Assembly (NCBI RefSeq): GCF_019426345.1
Contig: NZ_JAHLLW010000007.1
Span: 141,118 to 205,117 of the forward strand
Length of the DNA: 64,000 bases
Reading direction: 5' to 3'
Source of the DNA: Marinomonas lutimaris
GTDB lineage: Bacteria > Pseudomonadota > Gammaproteobacteria > Pseudomonadales > Marinomonadaceae
In this document: positions 9,356-20,312 of the stretch, piece by piece
Layout of the letters: each line of letters begins with the position of its first letter
How positions within the stretch are numbered: the stretch's first letter is position 1
Notes under the pieces: generated by a model
Seen by the model: only the letters and a program-made list of their open reading frames with translations
The model's database searches: none
Told to the model about the DNA's origin: nothing
Made by a program: the position numbers and the translations under genes

Positions 9356-10369
9356 GTGAAAAAACGACTTATATTTATGATCCTTTCTAATCTAGACTCT
9401 GCTATTCATGCTTTTTGCGATCATTTCTTAGCCTTTTCTTCTGTCACCAGTTTGATTTTAGTTGCCGCTTTGGTGTTGGATCGTTTGTTGGGAGAGCCCA
9501 AAAGCTGGCATCCACTTATTTGGTTTGGCCGTTGGGTGGATCTTTGTCGTCAGTATATTCAATTGCCATTAGATGCTTCTGCTTCTCGCCAACGTTTGGT
9601 GGGTGTTTTGGCTTGGCTGGTGGCGGTTCTACCTTGGTTGATGGTTTTATTGGCTCTGCTGTGGTTGCTCCCTGATTGGCTGGATATTTTGTTGTCCGTT
9701 TTGGTGTTGTATTTTGCCATTGGTTGGCAAAGCTTGCGGGAGCATGCGTTGGCCATATATCAGCCGTTATCTGCATCGCCATTATCAGACGATAAGCTCG
9801 ATGAAGCACGCCGTGCCGTGAGCTATATTGTCAGTCGCGATACGCAAAACTTGGATGAGTCTGCCGTGGCGAAAGCAGGTATTGAGTCAGTATTAGAAAA
9901 TGGCAGTGATGCGATTTTTGCGCCTATTTTTTGGTTTTTGATATTCGGGGCGCCGGGTGTGCTTTTGTATCGTTTGGCAAATACGCTGGATGCCATGTGG
10001 GGCTACAAAACAGAATCTTTATTGCACTTCGGCTGGTTTGCCGCACGTTTTGATGATGTGTTGAATTATATTCCGGCTCGTCTTGTGGTTTATACCTATG
10101 GGGCTTGTGGTAAATGGCATTCAGCCATTCGCAGTGCTCGTCGACCTTCTGCGCGCTGGAAAAGCCCTAATGCTGGTCCGGTGATGGCGGCGGGTGCTGG
10201 TGCGTTAGGTATTCAGTTAGGTGGCGAAGCACCGTATTTTGGCAAAATAGAAACCAGACCGATTCTTGGGGAAGGCGACTTGCCGACGCCTCGACATTTA
10301 AAAGAAGCCATTTGGCTGGTGGATAAAAGCGTGATTTTGTGGGGATTGGTTATATGTCTGTTAGTCTAA
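9356..10369 (+). CDS. cobD: Adenosylcobinamide-phosphate synthase (CobD/CbiB)
   Basis: About 337 residues; inner-membrane protein that attaches the aminopropanol phosphate arm to cobyric acid. VAALVLDRLLGEPKSWHPLIWFGRW near the N-terminus, the membrane segments around residues 80-120, and the SRDTQNLDESAVAKAGIESVLENGSDA block are characteristic, as is PNAGPVMAAGAGALGIQLGG near the C-terminus. The GTG at 9356 is given as start but an ATG at 9377 is equally possible; neither has a strong ribosome binding site. Its end overlaps the start of cobC by 16 bp, indicating translational coupling. Confidence 0.93.
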   Translation: MKKRLIFMILSNLDSAIHAFCDHFLAFSSVTSLILVAALVLDRLLGEPKSWHPLIWFGRWVDLCRQYIQLPLDASASRQRLVGVLAWLVAVLPWLMVLLALLWLLPDWLDILLSVLVLYFAIGWQSLREHALAIYQPLSASPLSDDKLDEARRAVSYIVSRDTQNLDESAVAKAGIESVLENGSDAIFAPIFWFLIFGAPGVLLYRLANTLDAMWGYKTESLLHFGWFAARFDDVLNYIPARLVVYTYGACGKWHSAIRSARRPSARWKSPNAGPVMAAGAGALGIQLGGEAPYFGKIETRPILGEGDLPTPRHLKEAIWLVDKSVILWGLVICLLV

Positions 10370-11508
10370 AATCTTCTAAGTTAGGCAGCACTTCAAGTTT
10401 AGGAAATGTTCCTAATCTAGAAAGCACTCCGCCGAAACATGGCGGCGATTTGGCTTATTGGCAACGTAAGGTTGGCAGCAAGGCGTTAAATTGGTTGGAT
10501 TTATCTTCAGCCTGTAATCGTGAACCTTGGCCTATTCCTGAGGTAGCAGCTTCCTTGTGGATGGATTTACCCGATCAAGCGGATTTATTAGACGAAGCCG
10601 AGCGCTATTTCGGTCGTCGTCCCAATGCGATTGGTGCGGGTTCTCAGCATATTATCGAATCTTTGCCGCCCATGTTGCTGGCGAGTCAGTCTTCGGCTTT
10701 GCTTACTGCAACGAAAACGGTTTTTGTGCCGCGCATTGGTTATCAGGAACATGCTTTTGCTTGGGAAAAATGGGGCTTTGATATTGCTTATTACGATGCA
10801 TTGGAAGAGTTATTAGGACAGAAATGGGCGGTTGCCGTGGTGATTCAGCCGAACAACCCAACGGGGGAGGTCGCTTCAGCTGAGGTTTTAACTCAATTGA
10901 TTGCTTACGCGGAACAGCAGAAAGCCTATCTTGTCGTGGATGAAGCCTTTATTGATGCCAGTCCTGAATTAAGTTTGTTAAATCATCAAACGGCTGAAGA
11001 TCTGAGTGAAGCACTTTTTCTGATGCGCTCGGTTGGGAAATTCTTTGGTTTGGCTGGGGCTCGTGTCGGATTCGTTTTTTGTGCCAGTAAATGGCAAGCG
11101 GCGATAAAGAATTTACTTGGTCCTTGGCCAGTGGCTACGCCAAGTTTGCATTTGGTGCGATTGGCCTTTGCTGATACGGCTTGGCAGTCTCAGGCTAGAC
11201 AGAACTTAGCAGTACGGCAAGCGGCGTTTGTTGAACGTGTTGTGCCTAAATTTAATACTATCTTTGATTCTCAAGAGTATGTATTGAGTCCGCTGTTTGT
11301 GACCTGGACTCTCGAAAGTGGTGACTATGCGGCGCAAGTATTTGAGATGTTGCATCAAGTTGGCGTTCATACTCGCTTAGGCGAAGGTTGGATTCGTGTG
11401 GCATTACCGGCTTTGCATGAAATGGATGCTTTAAATAGCGCATTGATTCGTTTATTAAAAACGGCAGGAGGCCAAACGCAGGGCTTTTCAAGGGGGCAGC
11501 TAGCATGA
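10354..11508 (+). CDS. cobC: Threonine-phosphate decarboxylase-like aminotransferase (CobC)
   Basis: 384 residues, PLP fold type I, histidinol-phosphate aminotransferase-like. It is expected to produce (R)-1-amino-2-propanol phosphate from threonine phosphate for the cobalamin nucleotide loop. HGGDLAYWQRK near the start and LDLSSACNREPWPIP match CobC/CobD proteins. QPNNPTGE, VVDEAFIDA and the PLP lysine in SVGKFFGLAGARVGF are visible. The ATG at 10354 has GGGG upstream; the in-frame TTG at 10339 is less likely. It overlaps both neighbours (cobD, and cobU by ATGA). Named cobC in Pseudomonas; do not confuse with Salmonella cobC phosphatase. Confidence 0.92.
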   Translation: MSVSLKSSKLGSTSSLGNVPNLESTPPKHGGDLAYWQRKVGSKALNWLDLSSACNREPWPIPEVAASLWMDLPDQADLLDEAERYFGRRPNAIGAGSQHIIESLPPMLLASQSSALLTATKTVFVPRIGYQEHAFAWEKWGFDIAYYDALEELLGQKWAVAVVIQPNNPTGEVASAEVLTQLIAYAEQQKAYLVVDEAFIDASPELSLLNHQTAEDLSEALFLMRSVGKFFGLAGARVGFVFCASKWQAAIKNLLGPWPVATPSLHLVRLAFADTAWQSQARQNLAVRQAAFVERVVPKFNTIFDSQEYVLSPLFVTWTLESGDYAAQVFEMLHQVGVHTRLGEGWIRVALPALHEMDALNSALIRLLKTAGGQTQGFSRGQLA

Positions 11509-12017
11509 AGCATCTCGTTTTAGGTGGCGTTCGTAGTGGTAAAAGTGCTTTTGCTCAAGAACAAATAGCCGCTTCTGGAAAACCGGTGTGTTATGTGGCG
11601 ACGTCTCACGTGTGGGACGACGATATGGCGGATCGTGTTCGTCAGCACAAAGATAACCGACCGAGTGAATGGCAATTGATAGAAGAGCCATTAGCATTGG
11701 CAAGTGTCTTACATTCTCTTAATTCACCTGATCAAGCAGTCATTGTTGAGTGTTTTACCTTATGGATGACAAATTTATTGTGCCTAGAAGATGAAACTCG
11801 TTTGGAAGAGGAAAAACAAGCACTATTAAATGCGGTTGAAGTGTTTGAAGGAGATTTAGTTCTAGTATCGAGTGAGGTAGGTCTAGGTATTATGCCGATG
11901 AATGCGCTGGCTAGGCGTTTTGGTGATGAGGCTGGCACAATGAATCAGGCGCTAGCTAAATTGACCGATCGGGTAACTTTTGTTGCGGCCGGCCTACCAT
12001 TACCGCTAAAATCTTAA
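11505..12017 (+). CDS. cobU: Adenosylcobinamide kinase / guanylyltransferase
   Basis: 170 residues, typical for CobU/CobP. It phosphorylates adenosylcobinamide and transfers GMP to it, activating it for nucleotide loop assembly. P-loop LVLGGVRSGKSAFAQ at the N-terminus; the guanylyl-accepting His lies in RVRQHKDNRP; VSSEVGLGIMPMNALARRF is a family signature. Start overlaps the cobC stop (ATGA). CobS and CobT, normally nearby, are not in the window. Confidence 0.95.
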   Translation: MKHLVLGGVRSGKSAFAQEQIAASGKPVCYVATSHVWDDDMADRVRQHKDNRPSEWQLIEEPLALASVLHSLNSPDQAVIVECFTLWMTNLLCLEDETRLEEEKQALLNAVEVFEGDLVLVSSEVGLGIMPMNALARRFGDEAGTMNQALAKLTDRVTFVAAGLPLPLKS

Positions 12018-12115
12018 TCTTTTATTTCCACTCAATCTTTTCTTGTATTATGTTATTCCTTTAGCGGTACATAATTGAGAAATCAAAACCAATAGCGAAA
12101 GGCGTAGGAGCTTTG

Positions 12116-12613
12116 ATGACCCCTTATTCAAAAGATTTTCCGGTATCTTGGGAAGAGTTACATAGGAATGCTCGCGCTTTGTCTTGGCGTTTGCTTGAGC
12201 AAGGTCCTTGGAAGGGTATTATCGCTATCACTCGTGGTGGTTTAGTGCCTGCGGCTATTTTATGTCGCGAAATGGATATTCGTTTAATTGATACGATTTG
12301 TATTGTTAGTTACGGCGCTGGCGAAAAAGCCGACGGAGTAATGAAACAAGGTGAGCTGAACGTTTTGAAAGGTGTAGAAGGCGACGGTGAAGGTTTTATT
12401 TTGATCGATGATTTAGTTGATACGGGACGTACTGCGGCAAAAGTACGTGAAATGTTGCCTAAAGCACATTTTGCAACCATTTACGCAAAACCTGCCGGTA
12501 AGCCATTAGTTGATACTTTTATTACCGAAGTAAGCCAAGATACGTGGATACGTTTTCCTTGGGATATGGAATATACGTTTTCAACCCCTTTGGCAGATCG
12601 TCACGCAAAGTAA
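12116..12613 (+). CDS. gpt: Xanthine-guanine phosphoribosyltransferase
   Basis: 165 residues. It salvages xanthine and guanine to XMP and GMP using PRPP. The PRPP-binding motif is [26 protein letters not shown] and IRFPWDMEY near the C-terminus match Gpt. The ATG at 12116 follows AGGAG by 5 nt; an in-frame TTG at 12113 is rejected. It lies about 100 bp after cobU and probably has its own promoter. Confidence 0.94.
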   Translation: MTPYSKDFPVSWEELHRNARALSWRLLEQGPWKGIIAITRGGLVPAAILCREMDIRLIDTICIVSYGAGEKADGVMKQGELNVLKGVEGDGEGFILIDDLVDTGRTAAKVREMLPKAHFATIYAKPAGKPLVDTFITEVSQDTWIRFPWDMEYTFSTPLADRHAK

Positions 12614-12668
12614 GTATTCACTTCAGCCACATACTCCCTAAAAAAGTCTAAAGAGAAAACCTCAACAG

Positions 12669-12760
12669 AAAGTTAGTTATCGTTTGACACAAAAGGAGCG
12701 AGAGAGTTTGCAAAATTACACAAAACTCTCGCTTCCTTTACACAGTTTTCAGCTAACTTT
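12669..12760. repeat. Nested inverted repeats in the gpt-DUF2914 gap
   Basis: The outer pair is AAAGTTAG (12669-12676) with CTAACTTT (12753-12760). Inside lies a longer imperfect hairpin whose strongest part is GCGAGAG (12698-12704) with CTCTCGC (12726-12732), extended by AAAGGA on one side and TTCCTTT on the other. No T-run follows directly. Function unknown; the rest of this 250-bp gap shows nothing else. Confidence 0.45.
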
Positions 12761-12866
12761 ATGGTTATATTCATTTCTAAATTAGAGTCAAAGAGCGGCG
12801 AAATAAATAGCGTGTTCCACGCATTTTTAATGCAAATGTTTTATGTGATTACAATAGGGTTTTAAT

Positions 12867-13274
12867 ATGTGGCAAACGTTAACTAGAGTTGCTTTGGCTG
12901 GTATTTTATCGTTTGCGATGATTTTACCTGCTTGGGCTGAAGGTACTGTGGCTCGTGCTCAATTTTCAACAGATGTTGTTGATCGCGAACCAATTGATGA
13001 TATTGGTCCCACTGTAAAAGTAGAATACGGTGAAATTCAAAGAATATACTTCTTTACTGATTTGCGTGATATGTCTGGCAGCCAAGTGATTCATCGTTGG
13101 AAGCTAGACGGCGAAGATCAAGCGGATGTAGGTTTTGATATAGGTGGTGACCGTTGGCGTGTATGGTCAAGTAAGCGATTAATGCCAGGCTTTGATGGCA
13201 AATGGAGTGTGGATGTTGTTCAGGATGGCCAAGTGATAGAAACTCGTACGTTTGATTATGTAGATGAAGGCTAG
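12867..13274 (+). CDS. DUF2914 domain protein with signal peptide
   Basis: 135 residues. A signal peptide is visible: hydrophobic core ALAGILSFAMILPAWA, cleavage probably after AWA. The mature part is a small beta-rich domain (VEYGEIQRIYFFTDLRDMSG, HRWKLDG, WRVWSSKRL, GKWSVDVV), matching DUF2914, usually periplasmic or attached to membrane proteins. Function unknown. It is followed after 50 bp by the DUF1904 gene on the same strand; they may be cotranscribed. A TAGGG ribosome binding site precedes the ATG. Confidence 0.85.
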   Translation: MWQTLTRVALAGILSFAMILPAWAEGTVARAQFSTDVVDREPIDDIGPTVKVEYGEIQRIYFFTDLRDMSGSQVIHRWKLDGEDQADVGFDIGGDRWRVWSSKRLMPGFDGKWSVDVVQDGQVIETRTFDYVDEG

Positions 13275-13324
13275 TAAATCAGGCATTATTTACGGCTAAT
13301 TTTTAATATCGACTAGGGATTAAT

Positions 13325-13657
13325 ATGCCTCATTTACGTGTTCGTGGACTCGCTTTTGACGAATTAGAATCTATCGCAGATATTTTGATAGAAAATTTAG
13401 CTGAAATTACCGATACGCCTAATTCGCATTTTACACTTGAATACCAAGCAACAACCTACCTTGCTGTCGGCGGTGCTTCACCTGCTTATCCGTTTTTTGA
13501 TGTTTTGTGGTTTGACCGAGGCGATGAAGTAAAACGCAAAGTGGCGTTAATCATTGAAGAGTTGGTTAGACCATTGGTAGATAGTGGCCAAGACATTACC
13601 GTTTTGTTTCATGATCTACAGGGCAAAGATTATTACGAGAATGGCGAGCATTTTTGA
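13325..13657 (+). CDS. DUF1904 family protein (tautomerase-like)
   Basis: 110 residues, cytoplasmic. MPHLRVRGLAFDELESIADILI and the FFDVLWFDRGDEVKRKVA segment match DUF1904. The family resembles the 4-oxalocrotonate tautomerase superfamily, but the N-terminal residue after Met is Pro here, which would be the catalytic base in that superfamily; function is not established. A clear AGGGA ribosome binding site precedes the start. Confidence 0.85.
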   Translation: MPHLRVRGLAFDELESIADILIENLAEITDTPNSHFTLEYQATTYLAVGGASPAYPFFDVLWFDRGDEVKRKVALIIEELVRPLVDSGQDITVLFHDLQGKDYYENGEHF

Positions 13658-13767
13658 GCAACCTTTTCTCGATTACTACGCTTGCTAACACTTTGTTAAA
13701 AATAGACTCGGAATGCTCATTTATAAATATAAACTCCGCTTCCTCGTCTATTTTTGCCTTGTTTTAG

Positions 13768-13791
13768 CTTTGCTCGCTACATCGAGCAAAG
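13768..13791. repeat. 9-bp hairpin in convergent gap before astB end
   Basis: CTTTGCTCG (13768-13776) pairs with CGAGCAAAG (13783-13791) over a 6-nt loop. A weaker 10-bp pair, AAAAATAGAC and GTCTATTTTT, lies just to the left with a 40-50 nt loop. Together they may end transcription of the DUF1904 and astB transcripts, although no T-run touches the hairpin. Confidence 0.4.
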
Positions 13792-13826
13792 GCCTCTATG
13801 TTTAACTTCTTTATTGATTTCGAACC

Positions 13827-15173
13827 TTACCTTTGAAATTCGTAAACACTTCCCAAGTTCATTATCTGAGTTAACTCATCTAATGCGTTGCGGCTTTCGA
13901 TTAGCAATTGCGGATCGGCAAGGTCTTTTTCATGCAGTTCATCTCGGTAATGCTTATCTACCCAAGTATTTAAAAGCTCAAACAAGGTATTATTCATTAG
14001 AGTAGATGGATTAATCGCCGCTTGCTCAGCTTGCGTTAAAGCAACGCGAAGTCGCAGGCAAGCTGGGCCGCCGCCGTTGCTCATGCTTTGTTTAAGATCG
14101 AAGACTTTGATTTCATTTATGGGTGATTGACCAGCAACTAGGCTATTTAAATACGTCCAAACTGCAGTATTATTCTCACATTCTCCTGGTACAACCAGTA
14201 CCATGTCATCGTCGCCACGGCTTAATAATTGGCTATTAAACAGGTATGACTGAATGCAGTCTTGTACCGATACCGCGTCGCTTGGTACTTCAATCAGGTG
14301 GAACTTAGATGCCCTATCTCCCCACGCTGTGAGTAAGTCTTGCTTCATTTTAGCCGTATCCAAGAAGGCTTCTTGATGATAAAAATGCGCATTGCGATTG
14401 CCAACGGCGATCACGTCATTATGGAAAACACCAGCGTCAATGACACTTGGGTTTTGCTGTGCGTAAACCACTTGATCCGCGGATAAACCGTGACGACGAG
14501 CAACCGCTTGTGAAGCTTCCAGAGTGTGACGAGCTGGAAATTTAGCAGGATGCGGTGCGTTATAATTAAAAGCTTCCATTCCATACACAAAGAATTCGAT
14601 ACCTTGTTCGCCATAACCATGACAAAAACGTGTGTGGTTTGCTGCGCCTTCATCACCAAAATGATCGACGCTAGGCAAGGCGGGGTGATGAGCGAAGTGC
14701 TTATCGTCGCTGAAAGTCGCTTGTAAAATCGCGCCAGTGGTTTCATGTTCTATTGAACGATGGAACTTGTTTACCAAGTTGGCTGGCGTGAAATGTACTC
14801 GTTTGTCGCTGGTGTCACCACTTGGTGATACGGTTGCGGCATTGGCTGTCCACATACAAGACGCAGAGCTAACCGCAGCAAGCAGTTTTGGTGCTTGTTT
14901 AGCGGCTTGTTCCAATATATAGGCATCAGTACCAGAAAAACCTAAACGACGCAGCGTAGGGATGTGCGGACGTTCGTGTGGCGCGAGTACGCCTTGTACA
15001 AACCCCATGTCAGCCAAGGCTTTCATTTTTACCAAGCCTTGTTTTGCCGCCGCTTTCGGATTGGATGGGCGTGCAGAGTTATTCAATGAAGCGACGTTAC
15101 CAAAAGATAGGCCGCTGTAGTTGTGGGTTGGGCCCACTAAGCCGTCAAAATTGGCTTCTGTCGCTATGTTCAT
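13827..15173 (-). CDS. astB: N-succinylarginine dihydrolase
   Basis: 448 residues, full length. Second step of the arginine succinyltransferase (AST) pathway: hydrolyses N2-succinylarginine to succinylornithine, ammonia and carbon dioxide. [21 protein letters not shown] at the N-terminus is the hallmark; the catalytic Cys is in [13 protein letters not shown], with the PGECENN loop before it. Amidinotransferase-like fold. Last gene of the four-gene operon aruF-aruG-astD-astB, 33 bp after astD. Confidence 0.97.
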   Translation of the reverse strand: MNIATEANFDGLVGPTHNYSGLSFGNVASLNNSARPSNPKAAAKQGLVKMKALADMGFVQGVLAPHERPHIPTLRRLGFSGTDAYILEQAAKQAPKLLAAVSSASCMWTANAATVSPSGDTSDKRVHFTPANLVNKFHRSIEHETTGAILQATFSDDKHFAHHPALPSVDHFGDEGAANHTRFCHGYGEQGIEFFVYGMEAFNYNAPHPAKFPARHTLEASQAVARRHGLSADQVVYAQQNPSVIDAGVFHNDVIAVGNRNAHFYHQEAFLDTAKMKQDLLTAWGDRASKFHLIEVPSDAVSVQDCIQSYLFNSQLLSRGDDDMVLVVPGECENNTAVWTYLNSLVAGQSPINEIKVFDLKQSMSNGGGPACLRLRVALTQAEQAAINPSTLMNNTLFELLNTWVDKHYRDELHEKDLADPQLLIESRNALDELTQIMNLGSVYEFQR

Positions 15174-15206
15174 AATTGCCTCTTGTAAATTGCGTATTCT
15201 ATTTCG

Positions 15207-17755
<2,549 letters not shown>

Positions 17756-17828
17756 CATGATGGTGTTCCTCGTGTTTAATTAAGCTGCTTTTGACGGTTA
17801 TTAAGGTCACGCAGGTGGTTATTATTGT

Positions 17829-18842
17829 TTATAGAGCAACCCATTGGATGCGTTTTCCTGAAGAAATACCCAATCGTTCTTGGGTGGTTTTTTCTAATGC
17901 TAATCCTGCTGCTTGTGGTTCAGCAGGTGCAGCAGTCACTCTAAAATGTTCTAAATGGCCTGTTGATATAAGGTGCATAGCGCCTTTTGAGGTTTCTGTT
18001 AGCGTTAGTGCCTTGTCAGTTTTCTGGTTGGTAATGGTGTGCAGGCTTTCTGTTCTTGCTTCGATACTTGGTCCAGCATCAAATATGTCTACATAGCCCC
18101 GGAACTCAAAACCTTCCTCTAATAAAATGTCGGCACTTTGACCTGAGTTTTCATGCACAACACCAATGGCTTCTTGTGCTGCTTCTGGAAGCGTTGGTAC
18201 ATAAATAGGGTAGCGCGGCATTAATTCTGCGATGAAGTTTTTGTTACTGACACCTGAAAGATAGTCGGCTTTCTTGAAGTCCATGGTAAAAAAGTGTTTT
18301 CCCAAGGCATCCCAAAAAGCAGAGTAACCGTGTTTGTCGCTTTCACCACGTAGCTCTGCGAATAATCGTTTGGTAAAACGCTCTGGGTAACGAGCGATAA
18401 AGAGTAAGCGAGCTCGTGATAGCAAAGACATGGCAACGGGATTCTGGTGGGCCTTGTCGACAACTAAGGCGATAAGCCGACTTGTTCCGCTATAGTCGTG
18501 ACATAAGAAAAGAGCAGGGATACGATTGTGAATTTGTAACTGTGGCGACGCGTGTACCACTTCATCAATTCGGTAGCTGTAAAACGGTGTATCGACTCCG
18601 ACCATAGCATCAATACCACAGCAGCCAACAATCTGTTCATTGCTGGTATCTACCAACACAAACAAGTAGGATTCGTCGCCTGGCTGCACTACGTCGGTTT
18701 GAAAAGAACGGCGTGAAGAAGCAATTTTGTCGTTCAGGCGCTCTCTATTGGCTGGGAAATTTGTAATACCAATACCTGCCTGTTGAGCAAGGCGTTCCAG
18801 CGCAGGAAGATCTGCAAAATCTACTGGACGTACTAGATACAT
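17829..18842 (-). CDS. aruF: Arginine/ornithine N-succinyltransferase, alpha-type subunit (AruF)
   Basis: 337 residues, AstA family and first gene of the operon. It shares SRARLLFIARYPERF, SAFWDALGKHFF, NFIAELMPRYPIYVPTLPE and YVDIFDAGPSIEARTESL with its neighbour aruG, so the two are clear tandem paralogues. Its C-terminus (LGISSGKRIQWVAL) resembles Pseudomonas AruF, and the alpha/beta assignment rests on order and this similarity. AruF is reported to accept ornithine as well as arginine in Pseudomonas; that is family knowledge, not visible here. Confidence 0.92.
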   Translation of the reverse strand: MYLVRPVDFADLPALERLAQQAGIGITNFPANRERLNDKIASSRRSFQTDVVQPGDESYLFVLVDTSNEQIVGCCGIDAMVGVDTPFYSYRIDEVVHASPQLQIHNRIPALFLCHDYSGTSRLIALVVDKAHQNPVAMSLLSRARLLFIARYPERFTKRLFAELRGESDKHGYSAFWDALGKHFFTMDFKKADYLSGVSNKNFIAELMPRYPIYVPTLPEAAQEAIGVVHENSGQSADILLEEGFEFRGYVDIFDAGPSIEARTESLHTITNQKTDKALTLTETSKGAMHLISTGHLEHFRVTAAPAEPQAAGLALEKTTQERLGISSGKRIQWVAL

Positions 18843-18996
18843 AGAAAATTCCTGAAAATGAGTTAGGGCGATAGTATGTAAGTATTATTGCTGAGTTCTA
18901 TTAGGCGTGTAAGAGAGCAACTTTCGAATTGGCGACAAGTTTTTCTAGATATTGGCTAATTATGGTCGATTTTTAAAAAGTATAGAGGGTTTAGAT

Positions 18997-19218
18997 ATGA
19001 AGGCTGGCGTTTATCAACATTATAAAGGGGCGCTGTACTGGGTTGAGCGAGTGGTAAAGCACAGTGAAACAGAAGAAGAACTGGTGATTTATCAGGCCTT
19101 ATATGGTGAGTTCGGTTGGTGGGCAAGGCCATTAAGTATGTTTCAAGAGTCTGTTGAGATAAATGGAGAAAGAATCCCGCGTTTTGATTGGGTCAGAGCA
19201 GAGCTCGACGCGGGATAA
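18997..19218 (+). CDS. DUF1653 domain protein
   Basis: 73 residues. MKAGVYQHYKGALYWVERVV, EELVIYQALYG, WARPLSMFQE and FDWV match DUF1653, a small single-domain beta-rich family of unknown function widespread in bacteria. The ATG at 18997 follows AGAGGG by a good distance; an in-frame TTG at 18952 would add 15 residues not seen in the family. Divergent from the aruF operon. Confidence 0.85.
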   Translation: MKAGVYQHYKGALYWVERVVKHSETEEELVIYQALYGEFGWWARPLSMFQESVEINGERIPRFDWVRAELDAG

Positions 19219-19239
19219 TAATATTATATTGGACATGTA

Positions 19240-20220
19240 TTAGGCTGGCGAATGCATCCAGGGTGATTCGCGCATGAAGTAAATGATTTGCTCTCTCAGC
19301 CAGCGATGGGCAAGGTCATTGTTAAAACGCTCATGCCAAAAAATATGTATAGGATGTCGACCATGATATTCATCGATCTCCAATACTTCTTTTGGAATTG
19401 GCAGTATTCTTACGGGGTAAAAATGTGCTTTTTCACACATCACTTGCAAGAATAAGTCTCCAATTGAGCGCGAAGTGACAAGTGCCATTCCTCGTTTCAC
19501 CGCCTGCATAGCGACCATTAAGCTATCTGTCTCTAAGCTAGGTTGAATGATGTGGCCTTGTTGTTTGAGCTTTTGTTCTGTTTTTGAAAAAGAGCTATTG
19601 CGATGACTGCGCAAGTGATGAGTAACCACTTTATGTGCAAGTAGATCTGTCACCGATAATTCATCTTGATGGAATAATGGATGCGCTTCACTTAATACAA
19701 TGCAGGCTTCCATATAACCTATGAGTTTGCTGCGAATATTTCCAGGCGTATCATTAATACGCATAATCCCAAGATCTATATTGCCAGAAACAAGTTCATC
19801 AAGCTGTGAGTCACCCCATGAGCTTATTGATAATCTCATGCCTGGTGCTTGGTATTGTAATGATGCTAGTAATGGCTCAATAAAGTTTTCAAGATCGCCT
19901 TCATCTGCACGTAATTTAAAGCGACGATCTAAATTTTTTAGATCTAATGAATTTGGACTCATTAATTCAGATAGAGAGCTTAAAATTGGCTGTATCAGGT
20001 CGTGTAACTCTGAAGCGCGAGCCGTTGGGCTTAAGCCATAAGCTTGGCGGGTGAATAGAGAATCTTTAAACAAGTCCCTTAATCGCTGCAAACTTTTGCT
20101 AAGTGCTGGTTGGGTCACTCCAAGTCTTTCTGCTGCTCGTGAAACACTGCCTTCTTCCATAATAGTGACGAAGGCGACGAGTAGCTTAATGTCCAGTTTT
20201 AAGATTTCGTCTAAATGCAT
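19240..20220 (-). CDS. LysR-family transcriptional regulator next to RND pump
   Basis: 326 residues. The helix-turn-helix (about 9-68) reads LLVAFVTIMEEGSVSRAAERLGVTQPALSK; the LKLDIKLLVAFVTI opening resembles the NodD/LeuO/NahR subgroup. C-terminal LysR effector domain follows. It lies downstream of the RND transporter on the same strand, 92 bp away, so it may regulate the pump and be partly cotranscribed with it. Inducer unknown. Confidence 0.88.
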   Translation of the reverse strand: MHLDEILKLDIKLLVAFVTIMEEGSVSRAAERLGVTQPALSKSLQRLRDLFKDSLFTRQAYGLSPTARASELHDLIQPILSSLSELMSPNSLDLKNLDRRFKLRADEGDLENFIEPLLASLQYQAPGMRLSISSWGDSQLDELVSGNIDLGIMRINDTPGNIRSKLIGYMEACIVLSEAHPLFHQDELSVTDLLAHKVVTHHLRSHRNSSFSKTEQKLKQQGHIIQPSLETDSLMVAMQAVKRGMALVTSRSIGDLFLQVMCEKAHFYPVRILPIPKEVLEIDEYHGRHPIHIFWHERFNNDLAHRWLREQIIYFMRESPWMHSPA

Positions 20221-20255
20221 AAATTTCTCAAATAAGATAGATTACTGGGTAATCA

Positions 20256-20287
20256 AGAGCCTTACCTTCTATCCACGATAAGGCTCT
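20256..20287. promoter_or_regulatory. 9-bp inverted repeat between RND gene and LysR gene
   Basis: AGAGCCTTA (20256-20264) pairs with TAAGGCTCT (20279-20287) with a 14-nt loop. It sits between the RND stop (20313) and the LysR start (20220). A T-rich tail exists only on the plus strand, so for the minus-strand genes it is more likely an operator or weak attenuator than a terminator. Confidence 0.4.
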
Positions 20288-20312
20288 CTCTTTTTAATAT
20301 CACATTTAGGTA

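Noticed and set aside
9290..9377. Cobalamin riboswitch ahead of cobQ or cobD
   Set aside because: Only 65 bp separates the divergent starts and no B12-box-like sequence is visible.
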